DNA from: Phoronis australis
Taxonomy: Eukaryota > Phoronida > Phoronidae
Direction of reading: 5' to 3'
Assembly: GCA_002633005.1 (NCBI GenBank)
Contig: NMRA01000128.1
Coordinates: forward strand, 88,051 to 152,050
Length of the DNA stretch: 64,000 bases
Shown here: in pieces, positions 34,611-47,806 of the stretch
Layout of the letters: every line of letters begins with the position of its first letter
Numbering within the stretch: the first letter of the stretch is position 1
The notes under the pieces: model-generated
Told to the model about the DNA's origin: nothing
Seen by the model: the letters and a program-made list of their open reading frames with translations, nothing else
Database searches by the model: none
Program-made: the position numbers and the translations under genes

Positions 34611-34798
34611 CTAATTGACCTATCGCAAGCTCCGCCCCCTTGCATAATGTCTGCTATAGTAACAAACAATAAGTTTTACCCAGTAGCGAGTTGTTTGTCG
34701 GGTAAAATGGCGGCTTGGAAACGAAGGTGTGTAAATCGTGCTGCGTTCTAAATGGTCACTTAAGTTGTCACTCAAAATGCTAGCGATAGGTCAGTTAG
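34611..34798. mobile_element. Short MITE with 'CTAATTGACCTATCGC' ends, copy 2
   Basis: 188-bp inverted copy of 12299-12465: CTAATTGACCTATCGCAAGC at the left, GCTAGCGATAGGTCAGTTAG at the right. It has GCTCCGCCCCCT, GTTTGTCGGGTAAAATGGCG and GGAAACGAAGGTGTGT internally. Confidence 0.75.
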
Positions 34799-36876
34799 GG
34801 CCATGATGTCAGCAACTTGATTATTGTTGTACACAAAAATTCATTGTTCTAAGCACTAAGTCTTCTGATGACATGGTCAAAGTCGTGAAAGTTTTACTTT
34901 ACCTTTCGATCGCTCAAACTTCGTGTTTTTTCGATAGCATCCATGATTCCGACGCGTAACCCCCCATCCCCAGCAATCCCCCCAAACACACAGATTTTTT
35001 ACAAAAATGCATAGACCAAGGTTTTTACATCTAAGTTTACAAAACATCCTTCTGTAGTGAGCATTTTTACTAAAAAAAATGTGTAGACCACGACTTTTAC
35101 AATGCTATCAACCAAGTGTGAGCATAGCAACATTGTATATACTTATATTTGTCTATTTCTTCCTGCTTCAGCCACCACTGTGAGTCTTCATAGGCTTCCT
35201 AGTAATCATTACAATGTGTGTGTCCAAACTTGAAAGGTTCCTATTGATAGTGGGCATCCAAATGATACATTGGGCATCCTTGCCAGGGAGTCCATATTAT
35301 TGCTAGGGTGTCCACTTGGACATACGCTGCATAAAGGCCTGACGGCCACACCAAACAATTAATTCACGCTGCCTAGTAAATGTGCTATCCATGCGGGACA
35401 TCTTTAAACATGACATTTGATTTGTTGTATTGCACAGGGGACAACAATATTACTGGGTACTGTCACACCGTTACTAATTCAAGATACAAAACTGAATATC
35501 AATCAATTCTCCTTAAGCTCAATGTAAAGTATACATACATGTATCAGAGTTAATCTGATGAAACTTCCGACACAAATGGCCACTCTCGCATGTAGTAGTT
35601 TGGAAAGGAGTGGCTTCATTAGAGAGTATCCGTGGGTAGCATGCTGCATTTGTTAAATATATCACAAGGTTTGTTTACAATTGATTAGATCAGAACAATG
35701 AGAATTGTGAATAACTTTACACTTTATTAGCTTCTAGGCAAATTGACCATGACCGACGGCTTCTATGATGGTCAGTTTCACCTATGGTCACTCAGACAAC
35801 TGTAATAGCGTTGAGTTCTTCTACCACTGAGCCGTCATGACGGTGAATAATGCACCATTTTGTCCGTATTTCTCATGATTGGCTTGTAGTGTACACAACA
35901 TCCAGTAAAAATAAGCAATCAATGGGTATAACAACTAGTAAGTTAATAAACAGTCATAAGCTAATAGCCTAAAATACTAGTCAGCAATTACTAACAATTC
36001 AATTCTCCAATCACCAAATTACGAATCGGTTAACCAATATTTTTAGACTACACTCAGTTGTCATGGATACAGATTAAAGTAAAAGAATCATCTCCAAAAA
36101 TAACTGAAGTGTCATATTGCAGAATGCACAACAAACCTAAAATATTCCCTCATCATTTGACACTCCAGGAAATGCTTAGAGGAAACTGCTGTTTCTAATA
36201 ACAACATCTGGTCCATAATCATGCTGTTATGGAAACAGCAAAAAATTGTTGACTAAGGGATGCAAAAAGAAAAGCAAATTGTAAGTTGTGTGGGTGTGTG
36301 AAATGACCCCAGATAACATTTTTTGTTGGCCCAGCAGTAAGAACCCTATTGCTACACCATGCTGCCACTCCATACAGCTAAGCCCACCACATTGCTACAC
36401 AGTGCTGTCACTCCAACAGAGAATTTAAACTTGAATCAGTTGTTGCACCAGATGATATCAGTTTGTATTTACAAGAGGCACAAGAGGCTTGAACAGTACT
36501 ATAAGAGGCTTACCTCAGATAAGTAGCAGACACTCAATACGCAGTCACCACAGAGACCTCATAAAATAATGGCAGACATTTTTTAGTAAATCACATATTA
36601 TGTGCAAAGTTAGATAGTCCAAAAATTCACATTACAAGGGCTTTTAAAGGCAGAAAGACTCTCCGTGGGCAATATTTTTTGAAATTTAAACTAGTTGAGA
36701 ATAGCTGGTTTCAACGAATGGTGTTAAGGTTTAAGTATCAACCCGTGGGAGTCCTTTCATGTTTCATCACATAACTTTTTTGATCCATAATGGTATCTAA
36801 TTTCTAAAGCCTTGATGACTAACAAAACCTTAGTTTATGCTTTAAAACATCGAAAATTGTTAACAGCTGAAATTAC

Positions 36877-36947
36877 CTGTCATTGATGTCGTAAATCACC
36901 TCTCCACTCTTTCTAAGAGGGACAGCTGGAGATGAAATATACCTTGG
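36877..36947 (-). CDS. Candidate exon, unknown protein
   Basis: 71-bp segment with strong splice signals on both sides: acceptor ttttttcaccaacacattgcag-type tract, donor GACAG|gtaatttc. In phase 0 it reads PRYISSPAVPLRKSGEVIYD then IND, leaving two bases (AG). The peptide looks protein-like but I do not recognise the family. It may belong with the candidates at 32731, 53620, 54288, 57580 and 59746 on the same strand. Confidence 0.38.
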
Positions 36948-37771
36948 CTGCAATGTGTTGGTTTTTTCACCTTTCTGTGCATGCCTTTGTGAATAGTTAA
37001 TAACCATGTGACCACATGTGTGACTTGTTTTCAAAATGAAATTCTCAAAAACCTAAACAGCAGAGAACACTGTATTTGAACTACAATAAATATTCACTGA
37101 ACCATGACCGTCTTCTTCCATGATTCTTTTCACAACAGCATCCCTCGTCCTCATTCTTCACTACTGTATCTCCAGAAAAACAAAAAATCTGCATGGTACC
37201 ATTCCCCTCACCATGAATGAGCAATGCATTAAAGACATGCTAAAAGCGTCAAAAAATCAAAAGGTCTGAAAATGGCTGGTAAAAATTTGCCAAGTAATTA
37301 AATTAACTGAATTTGTCCTAACCACTCACATATTTGGAGCAAAAAATGCATTTGAATTTTCTTGTGGATAGCAATGACACATAAAGATAGAATTTATACC
37401 GAATGTGAAAATTGCATTTTTAAACATATGTCTACGAAGGATAACAACTTATCTTAACTAGAAATGATCACATTCAGCAGCATTGTGATTGGCTATTAAT
37501 GATTCATTTGCCCAACAAAAGTCAACTGTATGCAAATTCAGCGGTGGACTTGAAGAACGCCAATACAACCTCAAATGGTGTCTGGCCACCTGGGAAAAAT
37601 TCCAATTCACCAAGAGGTCGCCATGGTAAGTATCAAAGTCAGACAATAATTCCCTCTAAATTGGTTTCAAGGTTAGTGCTGATCGGACTACCAAACTTTA
37701 AATTGTTAACAGTTTTTCAAAATTTATTACCTTTGACTCACAATTATTTCTTTTATTTCATGAATTCAGCA

Positions 37772-37892
37772 CATTTGCATGGGCAGCGCACTATAGGGGG
37801 CTGCCTGTGGACATGGGTGGCGCACCATATAAGAGGCAGGGAAGCTATTATAAGTCCCCACTTATTTCAGTGCTGTGCCGCCCATCATTTGC
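37772..37892 (-). mobile_element. GC-rich palindromic MITE ('ATGGGCGGCACAGCACTGAA' family)
   Basis: Element 37779-37885 is bounded by ATGGGCAGCGCACTATAGGG and AGTGCTGTGCCGCCCAT and directly flanked by CATTTGC on both sides (37772-37778, 37886-37892), a probable target duplication. Same family as 61880-62023 and 63451-63599, in the opposite orientation. Confidence 0.8.
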
Positions 37893-38499
37893 CATCACGT
37901 TCAAATTACAACGTGAAGTAAACAGACAGAAGTCGGAATTGTTCAGCAGATACGGGGCAAAATAGGCAAAATTCACACCACCAGTCCATGCGGACATCTG
38001 CGTCCTATGGTTGTTCGCCAGTGAGAGGAATAATTGAGTTAGACAATGTACGTACGTACATTTACGTGGGAAATTAGCATAAGGAGAATAACTGTCATTA
38101 CGCGACTTGGCATGTAGCCAAGTGTCGAGCACTGAAAATATTAAAAAATTCTCCAAGCTGGTGATCGCTTACAATATCTTAACGGGATATGAATAAGGGT
38201 TATGTTAATTTAACACCCAGTATGATGAAAACCGAAAAGTAAATACTGATTTTTGTACAGACATATAAGTATTATCCTTCCATATATATATACCTTTTGT
38301 TTTCATGAACTGCCTACATGGTTGGTAGATGATTCAAATAGCCTATTAAGATTAAAAGGTGCCAATACATCAAGCCCTGTCTGTCCAATGTAAACAGATG
38401 AACCAAAATTCCAACCAGTAGCTGAATGGCTTATAAATCATAGATATCTTTAGCTAAGTAACTAGAGCTAATAAATGATAATAAAGTTGAAGCTAGAGT

Positions 38500-38670
38500 T
38501 ACCCTATACATGGCCCTGCCACCAGATGTTAAACACCACTGACCTGAAGATAGAAGTTACACTCTATATATCTGGCCCTGCCACCGATTTTAAACACCAA
38601 CTGAATAAAGACATTACCCCATACACCTGGCCCAGCCACCAGATGTTTGTAAACACCAATGAATGTATAA
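38500..38670. repeat. ~58-bp minisatellite, three units
   Basis: Each unit contains 'TACCCTATACATGGCCCTGC' or a variant, CACCAGATGT or CACCGATTTT, then AAACACCA and CTGA. Units differ by several substitutions. A short ORF across it reflects the period only. Confidence 0.85.
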
Positions 38671-39286
38671 GCAAATGACTAAAGACTATACACCAGTTCT
38701 TAAACAACACCATTATTTTGAAATAGTACATTAGAGAACAACGGCAAAATGCTAACGACAAAATATTGACGACAAAAGTACAGGCATTCTAATTGCTCTG
38801 ATGGAAATTCAACTTCATCAACTTACATTTAAAACAGTTTTAAGTGGTTTCTTAACTAGAGTCACTCGGACCATTTAAAAATATTGCCCCATGATTTGCA
38901 GTATTGCCAAAAGGTGTCCCTGATTTGTGAATGAACCTTGCCTTGACATACCAGTTCACCCAGAGTTAGGTGCAAGTACCCACCTGGGCTCAGAGTTAGG
39001 TGAAAGTACTCGGGCTAATGACCAAGTTACACATTAGATAAGGTTAAACTTGCAGTTCTGCAGCTGCCAAGAAACGAAAAATAAATTAAGCAACTTAAGC
39101 TCATAAAATCAGTCTCATAATATTCCTTACTGTGATTGGATGTTCCATTAACAACGACAACATCAAAAGCATCAGTGGCTGAAGAAAATGCTTTTAAATC
39201 AGAGTTTATTAGGAAAGTCAACCTTGAAAAATGGGAATTCGAAAATTGCAAATGTACGTATTGCCCAAGACTCAAATTGCTGAATC

Positions 39287-41205
39287 ATTTGGCAGCAATT
39301 CAGAACTGAATAATCTAAGTAATGTTTTTAAGCCCCAAAGCGCTTCAGTAAAGTATTCAACATTGATTGCTAAAATGAGCTGGGAAATCACACTTCTACT
39401 TTGATATTTATTTGTCTGAATACCCACATGTTTGTAAGTGTGACACTGCATAGACACCCTGCAGAAATAACAGGATATTAATTCTTCCACAGATCAATGA
39501 TTTATCAAAAAGAAAACTTCACCCATGACGCCGATGATATCCAGAGGTGCGGCCAGACAAATCCAGACATGTAGATAACAACTTTTGATTAGGATTCGCA
39601 CTTGTACTTTTTTTACAGATGACTCTCCGGATAATTGATTCATCTTCAATTGACAGTCCCAGTTCACCCTGGTAGATAAATGTCTAGTACAACTGAGAAG
39701 TTGGGTATGTAACTCTCTTCTCTCTATTCTGAACTGTGTTGGACAAGCAGAGACAGGATACATTACGCTCATCAGGTTTCCAAAACTTCCTGGTGTCACT
39801 TTGGCATTAGATGAGAATGCAAAATTTTTTTAAAAAGTGATGAACAATTGATCAAACATCTCAAATTTCTGGTTGTCCTGAGCATTGTAAATCACTATGC
39901 AACAATGACCGTTGATGTCAAGATGATCATAGTCAAAATAATAAACAGTGATTTGCACTGCATCATAGCAAAATAACAGGATGATAAACCCTAGTCTCTG
40001 TATATTCAAAAAATGGCATATTTTTCACCTGTTTATACCCCCAAACATACACCCAGGCTTATAATCAGAAAAAGCACTGATAAACGAAAAATGTGTAAAC
40101 AAAACGGCACTGAACTGGAGAAAAAGTTGCATAGTCATCGACAGCAGCGATATTGACATAGAAGAAGAACTTAAGTGTATCAATGATACAGTTCAGTTTA
40201 TTTTAGAGATTAAGTATAAATAAATGCTGAAATAAATTCTGGCTTTCTCGTTGGCTCCGACGCTTCAGTGTTAGTCAAGTTTCGGTCAATCAAGGAACTT
40301 TGGTCTTGTATTGAAGTTAACAGCACGAGTTTAATTGCGCTTCGCTACACTGGGAACGCTCAACTTCCGAAGTGATGCCACCAGTCATCGGTAGGGGTCC
40401 CTGCATTTGCCAACAGCAGGAGGTGATTGGTTAACATTTTTCAATATTTTGTTCTAATAGCTAGTTTGGTAGTATAAGCATTCAGTTTCAACTTATTTGT
40501 GCACTTGCTGGATTTTTACATTACCAAAGAAATCCTTGAATTTACGAGAAACGAGAGTTCCCGCCATATGCCACACCCGGTCGCCTTTATTCAGATCAAC
40601 TCTTACTCAACCACCTTGGGATAACTATGCTGAATATATAGTTGCATTAGAAAACTCAGCTGTTCAGTAGTATCTTGTAGTTGGACAATGCTTCTCCACA
40701 TCAACCGGTGGCCAGGGGGGGAGGGGGGGAAGCCAGTGTCACCATTTGCCTGACACAGCGCAACTGACACGGCATAAGATGATCAGCGTCAAGAACCTGC
40801 TTACATACACACCACAACTCCGAAACGCTGGCAAGGCGGAAGTTGTAAGCAGAAATGTGGAGTGCTCATGCACAATGATGCAAATTGCGGGAGTCGCAGC
40901 TGATTATTATAGTTGTTGTTATGGTGCTCTAATTTCCCCATGGGTATGTAATTTGTGACACTGAGATTCGCTTCAAAGATTTTTTTTTGATCAGCTGATT
41001 ACATATATTACCAAGAATTTGAATTGAACCCAGTCTTGACTGTAACTGTGCGTAATATCCTGACAATTTCCTAACCAGAGTTAAAGTTAGAGGACATGGT
41101 ACTGAACAGTTGACAGGCAAATCGTAAAAATTGCACGAAAATGATCACCTGTATATATGTCTGTTTTTTGCCTAAGTGCAATAGAGATGATTCCTTTTGC
41201 CTTCA
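39287..41205. repeat. 1.92-kb duplicate flanking the gap at 41206 (left copy)
   Basis: Nearly identical to 41207-43149, from ATTTGGCAGCAATTCAGAAC to GATTCCTTTTGCCTTCA, with a few percent substitutions, short indels (for example an extra GGCGCAACTGACAC and an extra GTTGTT in the right copy) and length differences in A/T and G runs. The right copy begins exactly at the N. ORFs inside are not conserved between copies, so the unit is non-coding. A haplotype or contig overlap is more likely than a tandem duplication. Confidence 0.92.
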
Positions 41206-41206
41206 N

Positions 41207-43149
41207 ATTTGGCAGCAATTCAGAACTGAATAATCTAAGTAATGTTTTTAAACCCCAAAGCGCTTCAGTAAAGTATTCAACATTGACTGCTAAAATGAGC
41301 TAGAAAATCACACTTCAACTTCAATATGTATTTGTCTGAATACCCACATGTTTGTAAGTGTGACACTGCATAGACACCCTGCAGAAATAACAGGATATTA
41401 ATTCTTCCACAGATCAATGATTTATCAAAAAGAAAACTTCACCCATGACGCCGATGATATCCAGAGGTGCGGCCAGACAAATCCAGACATGTAGATAACA
41501 ACTTTTGATTAGGATTCGCACTTGTACTTTTTTACAGATGACTCTCCGGATAATTGATTGATCTTAAATTGACAGTCCCAGTTCACCCTGGTAGATAAAT
41601 GTCTAGTACAACCGACTTTATAGGAGAAGTTAGGTATGTAACTCTCTTTTCTCTATTCTGAACTTTGTTGGACAAGCAGAGACAGGATACATTACACTCA
41701 TCAGGTTTCTAAAACTTCCTGATGTCACTTTGGCATTAGATGAGAATGCAAATTTTTTTTAAAAAGTGATGAACAATTGATCAAACTTCTCAAATTTCTG
41801 GGTGTCCTGAGCATTGTAAATCACTATGCAACAATGACCGTTGTTGTCAAGATGATGACAATCAAAATAATAAACAGTGATTCGCACTGCATCATAGCAC
41901 AATAACAGGATGATAAGCCCTAGTCTCTGTATATTCAAAAAATGGCATATTTTTCACCTTTTTATACCCCCAAACATACACCCAGGCTTATAATCAGAAA
42001 AAGCACTGATAAACGAAAAATGTGTCAACAAAACGGCACTGAACTGGAGAAAAAGTTGCATAGTCATCGACAGCAGCGATATTGACATAGAAGAAGAACT
42101 TAATGTATCAATGATACTGTTCAGTTTATTTTAGAGATTAAGTATAAATAAATGCTGAAATAAATTCTGGCTTTCTCGTTGGCTCCAACGCTTCAGTGTT
42201 AGTCAAGTTTCGGTCAATCAAGGAACTTTGGTCTTGTATTGAAGTTAACAGCACGAGTTTAGTTGTGCTTCGCTACACTGGGAACGCTCAACTTCCGAAG
42301 TGATGCCACCAGTCATCAGCAGGGGTCCCTGCATTTGCCAACAGCAGGAGGTGATTGGTTAACATTTTTCAATATTTTGTTCTAATAGTTAGTTTGGTAG
42401 TATAAGCATTCTGTTTCAACTTATTTGTGCACTTGCTGGATTTTTACATTACCAAAGAAATCCTTGAATTTACGAAAAATGAGTTCCCGCCATACGCCAC
42501 ACCCGGTCGCCTTTATTCAGATCAACTCTTACTCAGCCACCTTGAGATAACTATGCTGAATATATAGTTGCATTAGAACACTCAGCTGTTCAGTAGTATC
42601 TTGTAGTTGGACAATGCTTCTCCACATCAACCGGTGGCCAGGGGGGGAGGGGGGAAGCCAGTGTCACCATTTGGCTGACACAGCGCAACTGACACGGCGC
42701 AACTGACACAGCATAAGATGATCAGCGTCAAGAACCTGCTTACATACACACCATAACTCCGAAACGCTGGCAAGGCAGAAGTTGTAAGCAGAAATGTGGA
42801 GTGCTCATGCACAATGATGCAAATTGCGGGAGTCGCAGCTGATTATTATAGTTGTTGTTGTTGTTATGGTGCTCTAATTCCCCCATGGGTATGTAATTTG
42901 TGACACTGAGATTCGCCTCAAAGATTTTTTTTGATCAGCTGATTACATATATTACCAAGAATTTGAATTGAACCCAGTCTTGACTGTAACTGTGCGTAAT
43001 ATCCTGACAATTTCCTAACCAGAGTTAAAGTTAGAGGACATGGTACTGAACAGCTGACAGGCAAATCGTAAAAATTGCACGAAAATGATCACCTGTATAT
43101 ATGTCTGTTTTTTGCCTAAGTGCAATAGAGATGATTCCTTTTGCCTTCA
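41207..43149. repeat. 1.94-kb duplicate flanking the gap at 41206 (right copy)
   Basis: See 39287-41205. No gene recognised. Contains a G-rich run (GGGGGGGAGGGGG near 42640) as in the other copy. Confidence 0.92.
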
Positions 43150-43287
43150 CTTGTCTCAGTTTGGCGTTTAGACATATAGTTGACATGGATCAAGATGATC
43201 AGCCGCAAGTTACCCTCAACCTCACATACTGATGAGAAAAGTTGTCACTGTGGTGTCAACCATCAATCCTGTTTACACACATACTTG

Positions 43288-43335
43288 TGCTCAATCATCT
43301 GCTCAATCATCTCAATCATCTGCTCAATAATCTCA
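43288..43335. repeat. CTCAATCATCTG short tandem repeat
   Basis: CTCAATCATCTG / CTCAATCAT / CTCAATCATCTG / CTCAATAATCTC, a degenerate 9-12 bp repeat. Confidence 0.85.
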
Positions 43336-43676
43336 TTCCCTGTCAGCTGATTGGTGTCAATTTTTGTAGTGTAAACAGGCACTTGTATATCACCAAAGTT
43401 GATCTAAGTTCCTATTGTATTGCACCAGCCAACTGTATCACCCAGTGTCTTCATGGCAATAAAATACTGGCTGAAATGAATTGAAATGCTAAGGGCAAAC
43501 ACAGGTAATTACTTGGCGGAATTCTTTGAATTCCGACAAATATGTTGCTCTGTCGTCAAGTTTTTTTTTGTTCGCACTGTACAGATCGCAATTTTTGTCC
43601 GGTTCGCACAAAATTTGCACACGACGTGTAAATCGGAAAGTCCTGAAAACCTATTGTTTTTGGTCATGATCGAATT

Positions 43677-44004
43677 AAAAATGGCGGAGGTGGCGGCCAT
43701 TTTGTTTCCGATTTCAGAGTCAAATGCTCATAGAGGCCGCATTTTTCGGCGTACAGGGCTGAAACATGGTATGATTATTATAGAGCACATGTGCTACAAG
43801 TGTGTCGAAAATCGTTGACTTCCGGTCAAAGATTGCGGAACTATTGGAAGTGGCACATGCGCACCTCGATATCTGGCCGAAAACGTTTTCTCCTGTAGAG
43901 GGCGAATCAGCGAACCAATCATTTTCAAACTGGTCACGTGTTTGTTGCTATTAATCAGCTTTTATAAAATTTTGTGTAACCGGAAGTCACTTTCAAGATG
44001 GCGA
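43677..44004. promoter_or_regulatory. Cluster of ETS- and YY1-like motifs, possible promoter
   Basis: Inverted pair AAAATGGCGG ... GGCCATTTTG (43677-43704), ACTTCCGG (43818-43825), CCGGAAGT (43980-43987) and AAGATGGCG (43995-44003). These match known ETS (CCGGAAGT) and YY1 (AAGATGGCGGC) sites, whose close combination is typical of TATA-less housekeeping promoters. The ATG in AAGATGGCG opens only a 25-codon ORF, and no donor or gene was identified downstream. Confidence 0.35.
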
Positions 44005-45932
44005 CTCTGGCGCATTTTCACTCATTTTCAATTGTTCTGCTGTCGCATTTTTTACGGGAAGAGCAAATGACGTGAATTTTTGCATGTGGATTCCTTTAAG
44101 TATGCTCTTTCATTTTTAAATGTGTTTAGCTTCTGAAGTTGAATTCCTTGTGAAAAGTTAGTCCAGCTAGGTTCCTTCTTTCACGGAACAACTATGATAA
44201 AAACTGGCCAAAACCCTGTCATGGGTTTTGAATGAATGCGTGTTTACATCAAAAGTGGAACTTGCACGCTAATTACTTCTCTGTGACTGCTTGAACAAAT
44301 TAGTTAGAAACACAACATATAGCAAAGATGTGAATGTGAAGTAGGTTGAAAAATGTTGAATGTTTTTAAGAATGAGCTTTGTGTCGACGGAAAATGACTC
44401 AATCGTAAAAACTGTATCTGGTAAGCATCGTGACCTAGTGTTGGGGAATAACATTGTATGATGCGGGTTGTGTGAGCCCCCAGGGTACATCGATAGTACA
44501 AAGGTCACCTGGTTGCATATTTTTTGTTTTCACATGCACAAGCTGTCATTCAATACAACTGAACTTTGTTTCATGTAGATGGTGTTCAAATAGCATTGTC
44601 TCCTGCTGCACATTAATCAGCATAGTTAGGAGCATGCAAATACATCTTTTTGTATTTGTTCAGCATGTCAGATAATTAGCCTTTGCATCATGACAACCCA
44701 CAAAAGACTGAGTCTGGCATTAACAAAGGAAGGATTGATACCAGGCTTCTGAAAACTCCTCAGGTACACTATGGAATACGGACTAAAAGGGACTAAACGG
44801 CAGGAAGTTATTATATGTCTGAACTTTCCAAACTGATGGGAACCGCTCAACTTTGCAGTTAACCACTTGTAACATCAAAGCTTCGATGGTAGCAGAGTTA
44901 ACTGTACAGGAAAGGCCCTTAATGGACACTCCGTCGCACCCATTGACATCGTTCCTAGGAGGAACAGCTATGGACGTTTAGTCAAAAAACATTACAAATA
45001 TAGCCCCATGGGACTTTATTGGGGGTGCTGGAAAATCCCAGAAGAGAGACCTGTAAAAATTGCACATTTTACATAAAAACAGATTCCTATTATACTTCAC
45101 TTTATTCAGAATCTCAACAACTTTCATTATACAAATTAAGATACATCAGAGATAAGCAGACATAAATTAAATGACGGTGCACATGTTAATTTGAATTACT
45201 TATTTAGAATACCAGTGCCCAGACTTTTAATTTTACTCAAATCATACATAACCAACCTGATTTAGTAATTAACTAAACTTCTTTTCACGCGCAATTCTAC
45301 ATTGAACCAGACCAGTAGGCCCTACTCAGGTCTCCTTTTTAATTGTGGACGACTTAAACAAGGTTAGGATATTTTTATCTGTGATTAAATCACACCTTAA
45401 TCACATCAGAAACAGGTTAATCAAACCAAACAGGTCTTCCCACAGCTTCATTCTTCAGCTGTTGGGTATTTTCACTGCTAATGGTTCCTATCTGCCAGAG
45501 TTAGACAAATTAATAAATTAATGAGTGACAATTAATCATTTTAAATTTGTAACTCAACCTAAGCATCACAGCAACATGGACATGAAGGAAATAACTTGGT
45601 GACGACAAGCTTCGAACTTCAGGGTGATGTGCTCATGACCTCATTTCAAACTAATGAAAACCCAAAATAGTTGTCCTGAATCATGACATAGCAAGCGCTC
45701 ATGTAAATAATGTAAGCGGCATATTTTCAACTGGTATCAACTGTCACCTGATAACCAGAAAGTAACACATGGATTGACTGGCAACATCTGAGTTAGCCAT
45801 GAGTATCTGATTGGTATCATGATATCAGACTCTCTAATTTATTGAAAATGTGATCATCCTGAGCAAGAGATTCACAACACTACCTCAAACTATGAAAGAT
45901 GTTCGGTTTAAATAGTGTCAAATTTCTGTCAC
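44005..45932. other. Non-coding
   Basis: No supported feature. A short match to the 56.5-kb MITE family (CAACTTTGCAGTTAACCACT, CTTCGATGG) is near 44850-44940. Confidence 0.4.
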
Positions 45933-46011
45933 CTTTAGAGAATATCATACACCAGGCATTCATGAACTGGAATACAACCAAAAAACGAAACCCATTTACA
46001 CACACAAATAC
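45933..46011 (-). CDS. Candidate exon, unknown protein
   Basis: 79-bp open segment. The acceptor has an excellent pyrimidine tract (gttatttttttactatgttattag) and the donor is AAAG|gtgaca. In phase 0 to phase 1 it reads VFVCVNGFRFLVVFQ then FMNAWCMIFSK, a hydrophobic stretch that could be membrane-embedded. No family recognised. The tract could also serve an internal acceptor at TTGGTTGTATTCCAG. Confidence 0.25.
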
Positions 46012-47806
46012 CTAATAACATAGTAAAAAAATAACAATGCATAAAAACATGTATACTGGTGTAGTTTAAGCTTGTAGTTGATACAATAAACAGCAGTTTC
46101 ATGACTGAACTGGCAGGGGACATATTCCCAGAGTCATTAGCAACAACACAAGGTTTGAGCATCACATCCAACAATGTGGTGTTAAAGTCCTTGTTGCAAA
46201 CTGCCCATGTGGTTCAAGTATCCAAAAATACTTACTACATAAAATCTTTTTTCGACACCCTTTCTTTACATTCTTTTCGCCTTTCTTGCCAAAAGCGATT
46301 TTTCAACCGTATTTGACCCTTTTCTCTGAGCGTATGATTACCGGTTGTCATCGGTTATTTCCGTACCCACATTTCCGGCTCATTATTTCAGGAACTTGTC
46401 CTGAGCGCCGCCATTTTTTCCTTGTAACTGAATGTGCTATGGCTTGCTCGAAAAGTCTTCATTATATTGTTTTATTAGTAATATATCGTGATTCGTTTGC
46501 ATATGTAGTGTATTTATAGTTTGTAGTTTGTGGTCATTGATTTTTATTGGAATGTTACGCGTACTTAATATGTTAAAATAGCATTGGTGTTTAATTCCTT
46601 ACGTAGGCCGGTCGAACCTAGGAACCAATATGGGTCGAACCTATTTTTTCAGTTTTAGTTTTTTCGTTTTGAAAAAGTACTTTGCTATCATCGGAAAGGT
46701 AGTACATTCTACTCAGTAAAAATCGAAAAAGTATCAAAATCGGGGCAAGCACTGTAAAGTTATTGTGGCGAAATTTGGGTCACTTTGTTTGGATCGCGTC
46801 GGCCATATTGGAGGACAGCGGGATGAGTTACGAGTTTAAAACTTTGTGTAAATTGTTTTCGCCAACAAATTACGGTGACATTTAGTTAGAAATAACTTTA
46901 CTTACTATTCTGCACGATTTAGCAGTGTTCACCAAATTTCAGCCTCGCAGTTGTTACTCATTAAGTGATAAATGTGCTCACAATTCCCGTTGGACTTCGT
47001 CTCATTTCTGGCGGCACCTACAATGTTGACTTTTGCTGAACTGAAAGGCATGTTCAATCGGCTACTTTGTAATTTGTGAAGATTTAACGTTGATACATTT
47101 TGACAAACGTTGCTACAAAAAAGAAACTTTGTTCAATTTTCGTGTTTTTTGTGTTTGTGGCCAGCGACCAGTTAGGCCTAAGGGTAGTCTTGGCGCAAAG
47201 CTGCCTCCCGTTCAGTAACGCTAGGACCTCGCTAAAAAGCAAGACTTCGCGAGAATACGTGAGATTTCGCCGTGTATTTTGAATAAGAACACGTGACTTT
47301 GACTAGGTTTTAGCTAGGTCCTAGCGTAGGTCCTAGCGTCTACTGAACGCACGCCTGTATAGGCCTACTAACAAGCTGTATTTTGACTATAGTCTTCACT
47401 GGTTGCTGGTGACTGAGGCTAACTAAAGTCTGCCGCGGCAGTGTTACACAGGACTAACCAGCCCGTAATTTCATGCAAGTATCTGAAACTACCCTTGAAT
47501 ATATGCAGCATTTATCATTTGACCATTTTACTTCGACAAAACAGCTTGCAACCGCATGCATTTACCGTTCGCCAGTGTCTGGTCTCGATCCGCACCGGGT
47601 GCGATAGGCTGCAGTCCAGAGTCTGGCAAAATAATTTCTGTCAAAATTTATTCGCCACATTTCTTCAGCAAATTCGATAAAATTGTCCGTATTTTGGTTT
47701 TATTAAAATTAAGGCGCGCTGTTGATTATTTTATCCCCGTTTGCAGGCTGGTAACAGGCACTCACACTGACGGCGTTTTCTTAGCCTGGGTTCCTGAATG
47801 AATTGT
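46012..47806. other. Non-coding, some promoter-like sequence
   Basis: Contains GAGCGCCGCCATTTTTTCC (46407) and GTCGGCCATATTGGAGG (46799). At 46045-46240 both strands have similar-looking open frames (see findings). Nothing is recognised as a gene. Confidence 0.35.

Larger units (their letters stand above)
31691..36876. other. Mostly non-coding; see candidate exon, stem-loop and MITE inside
   Basis: Apart from the candidate exon at 32731-32883, the stem-loop at 33009 and the MITE at 34611-34798, no supported features were seen. ORFs at 33626-33913 (-) and 33928-34164 (+) have no recognisable domain. Confidence 0.4.

Noticed and set aside
35800-35850. GGCTCAGTGGTAGAAG on the minus strand as a tRNA A-box
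   Set aside because: No B-box or pairing stems at the right distance.
37499-37921. 140-codon plus ORF, the longest in the window
   Set aside because: The 3' third is the GC-rich MITE. A strong donor (CCATG|gtaagt near 37624) exists, but the frame before it matches nothing, and another frame is equally open.
39494-39799. 101-codon minus ORF and other ORFs in the 1.9-kb duplicate
   Set aside because: Disrupted by indels in the otherwise near-identical second copy, so not under coding constraint.
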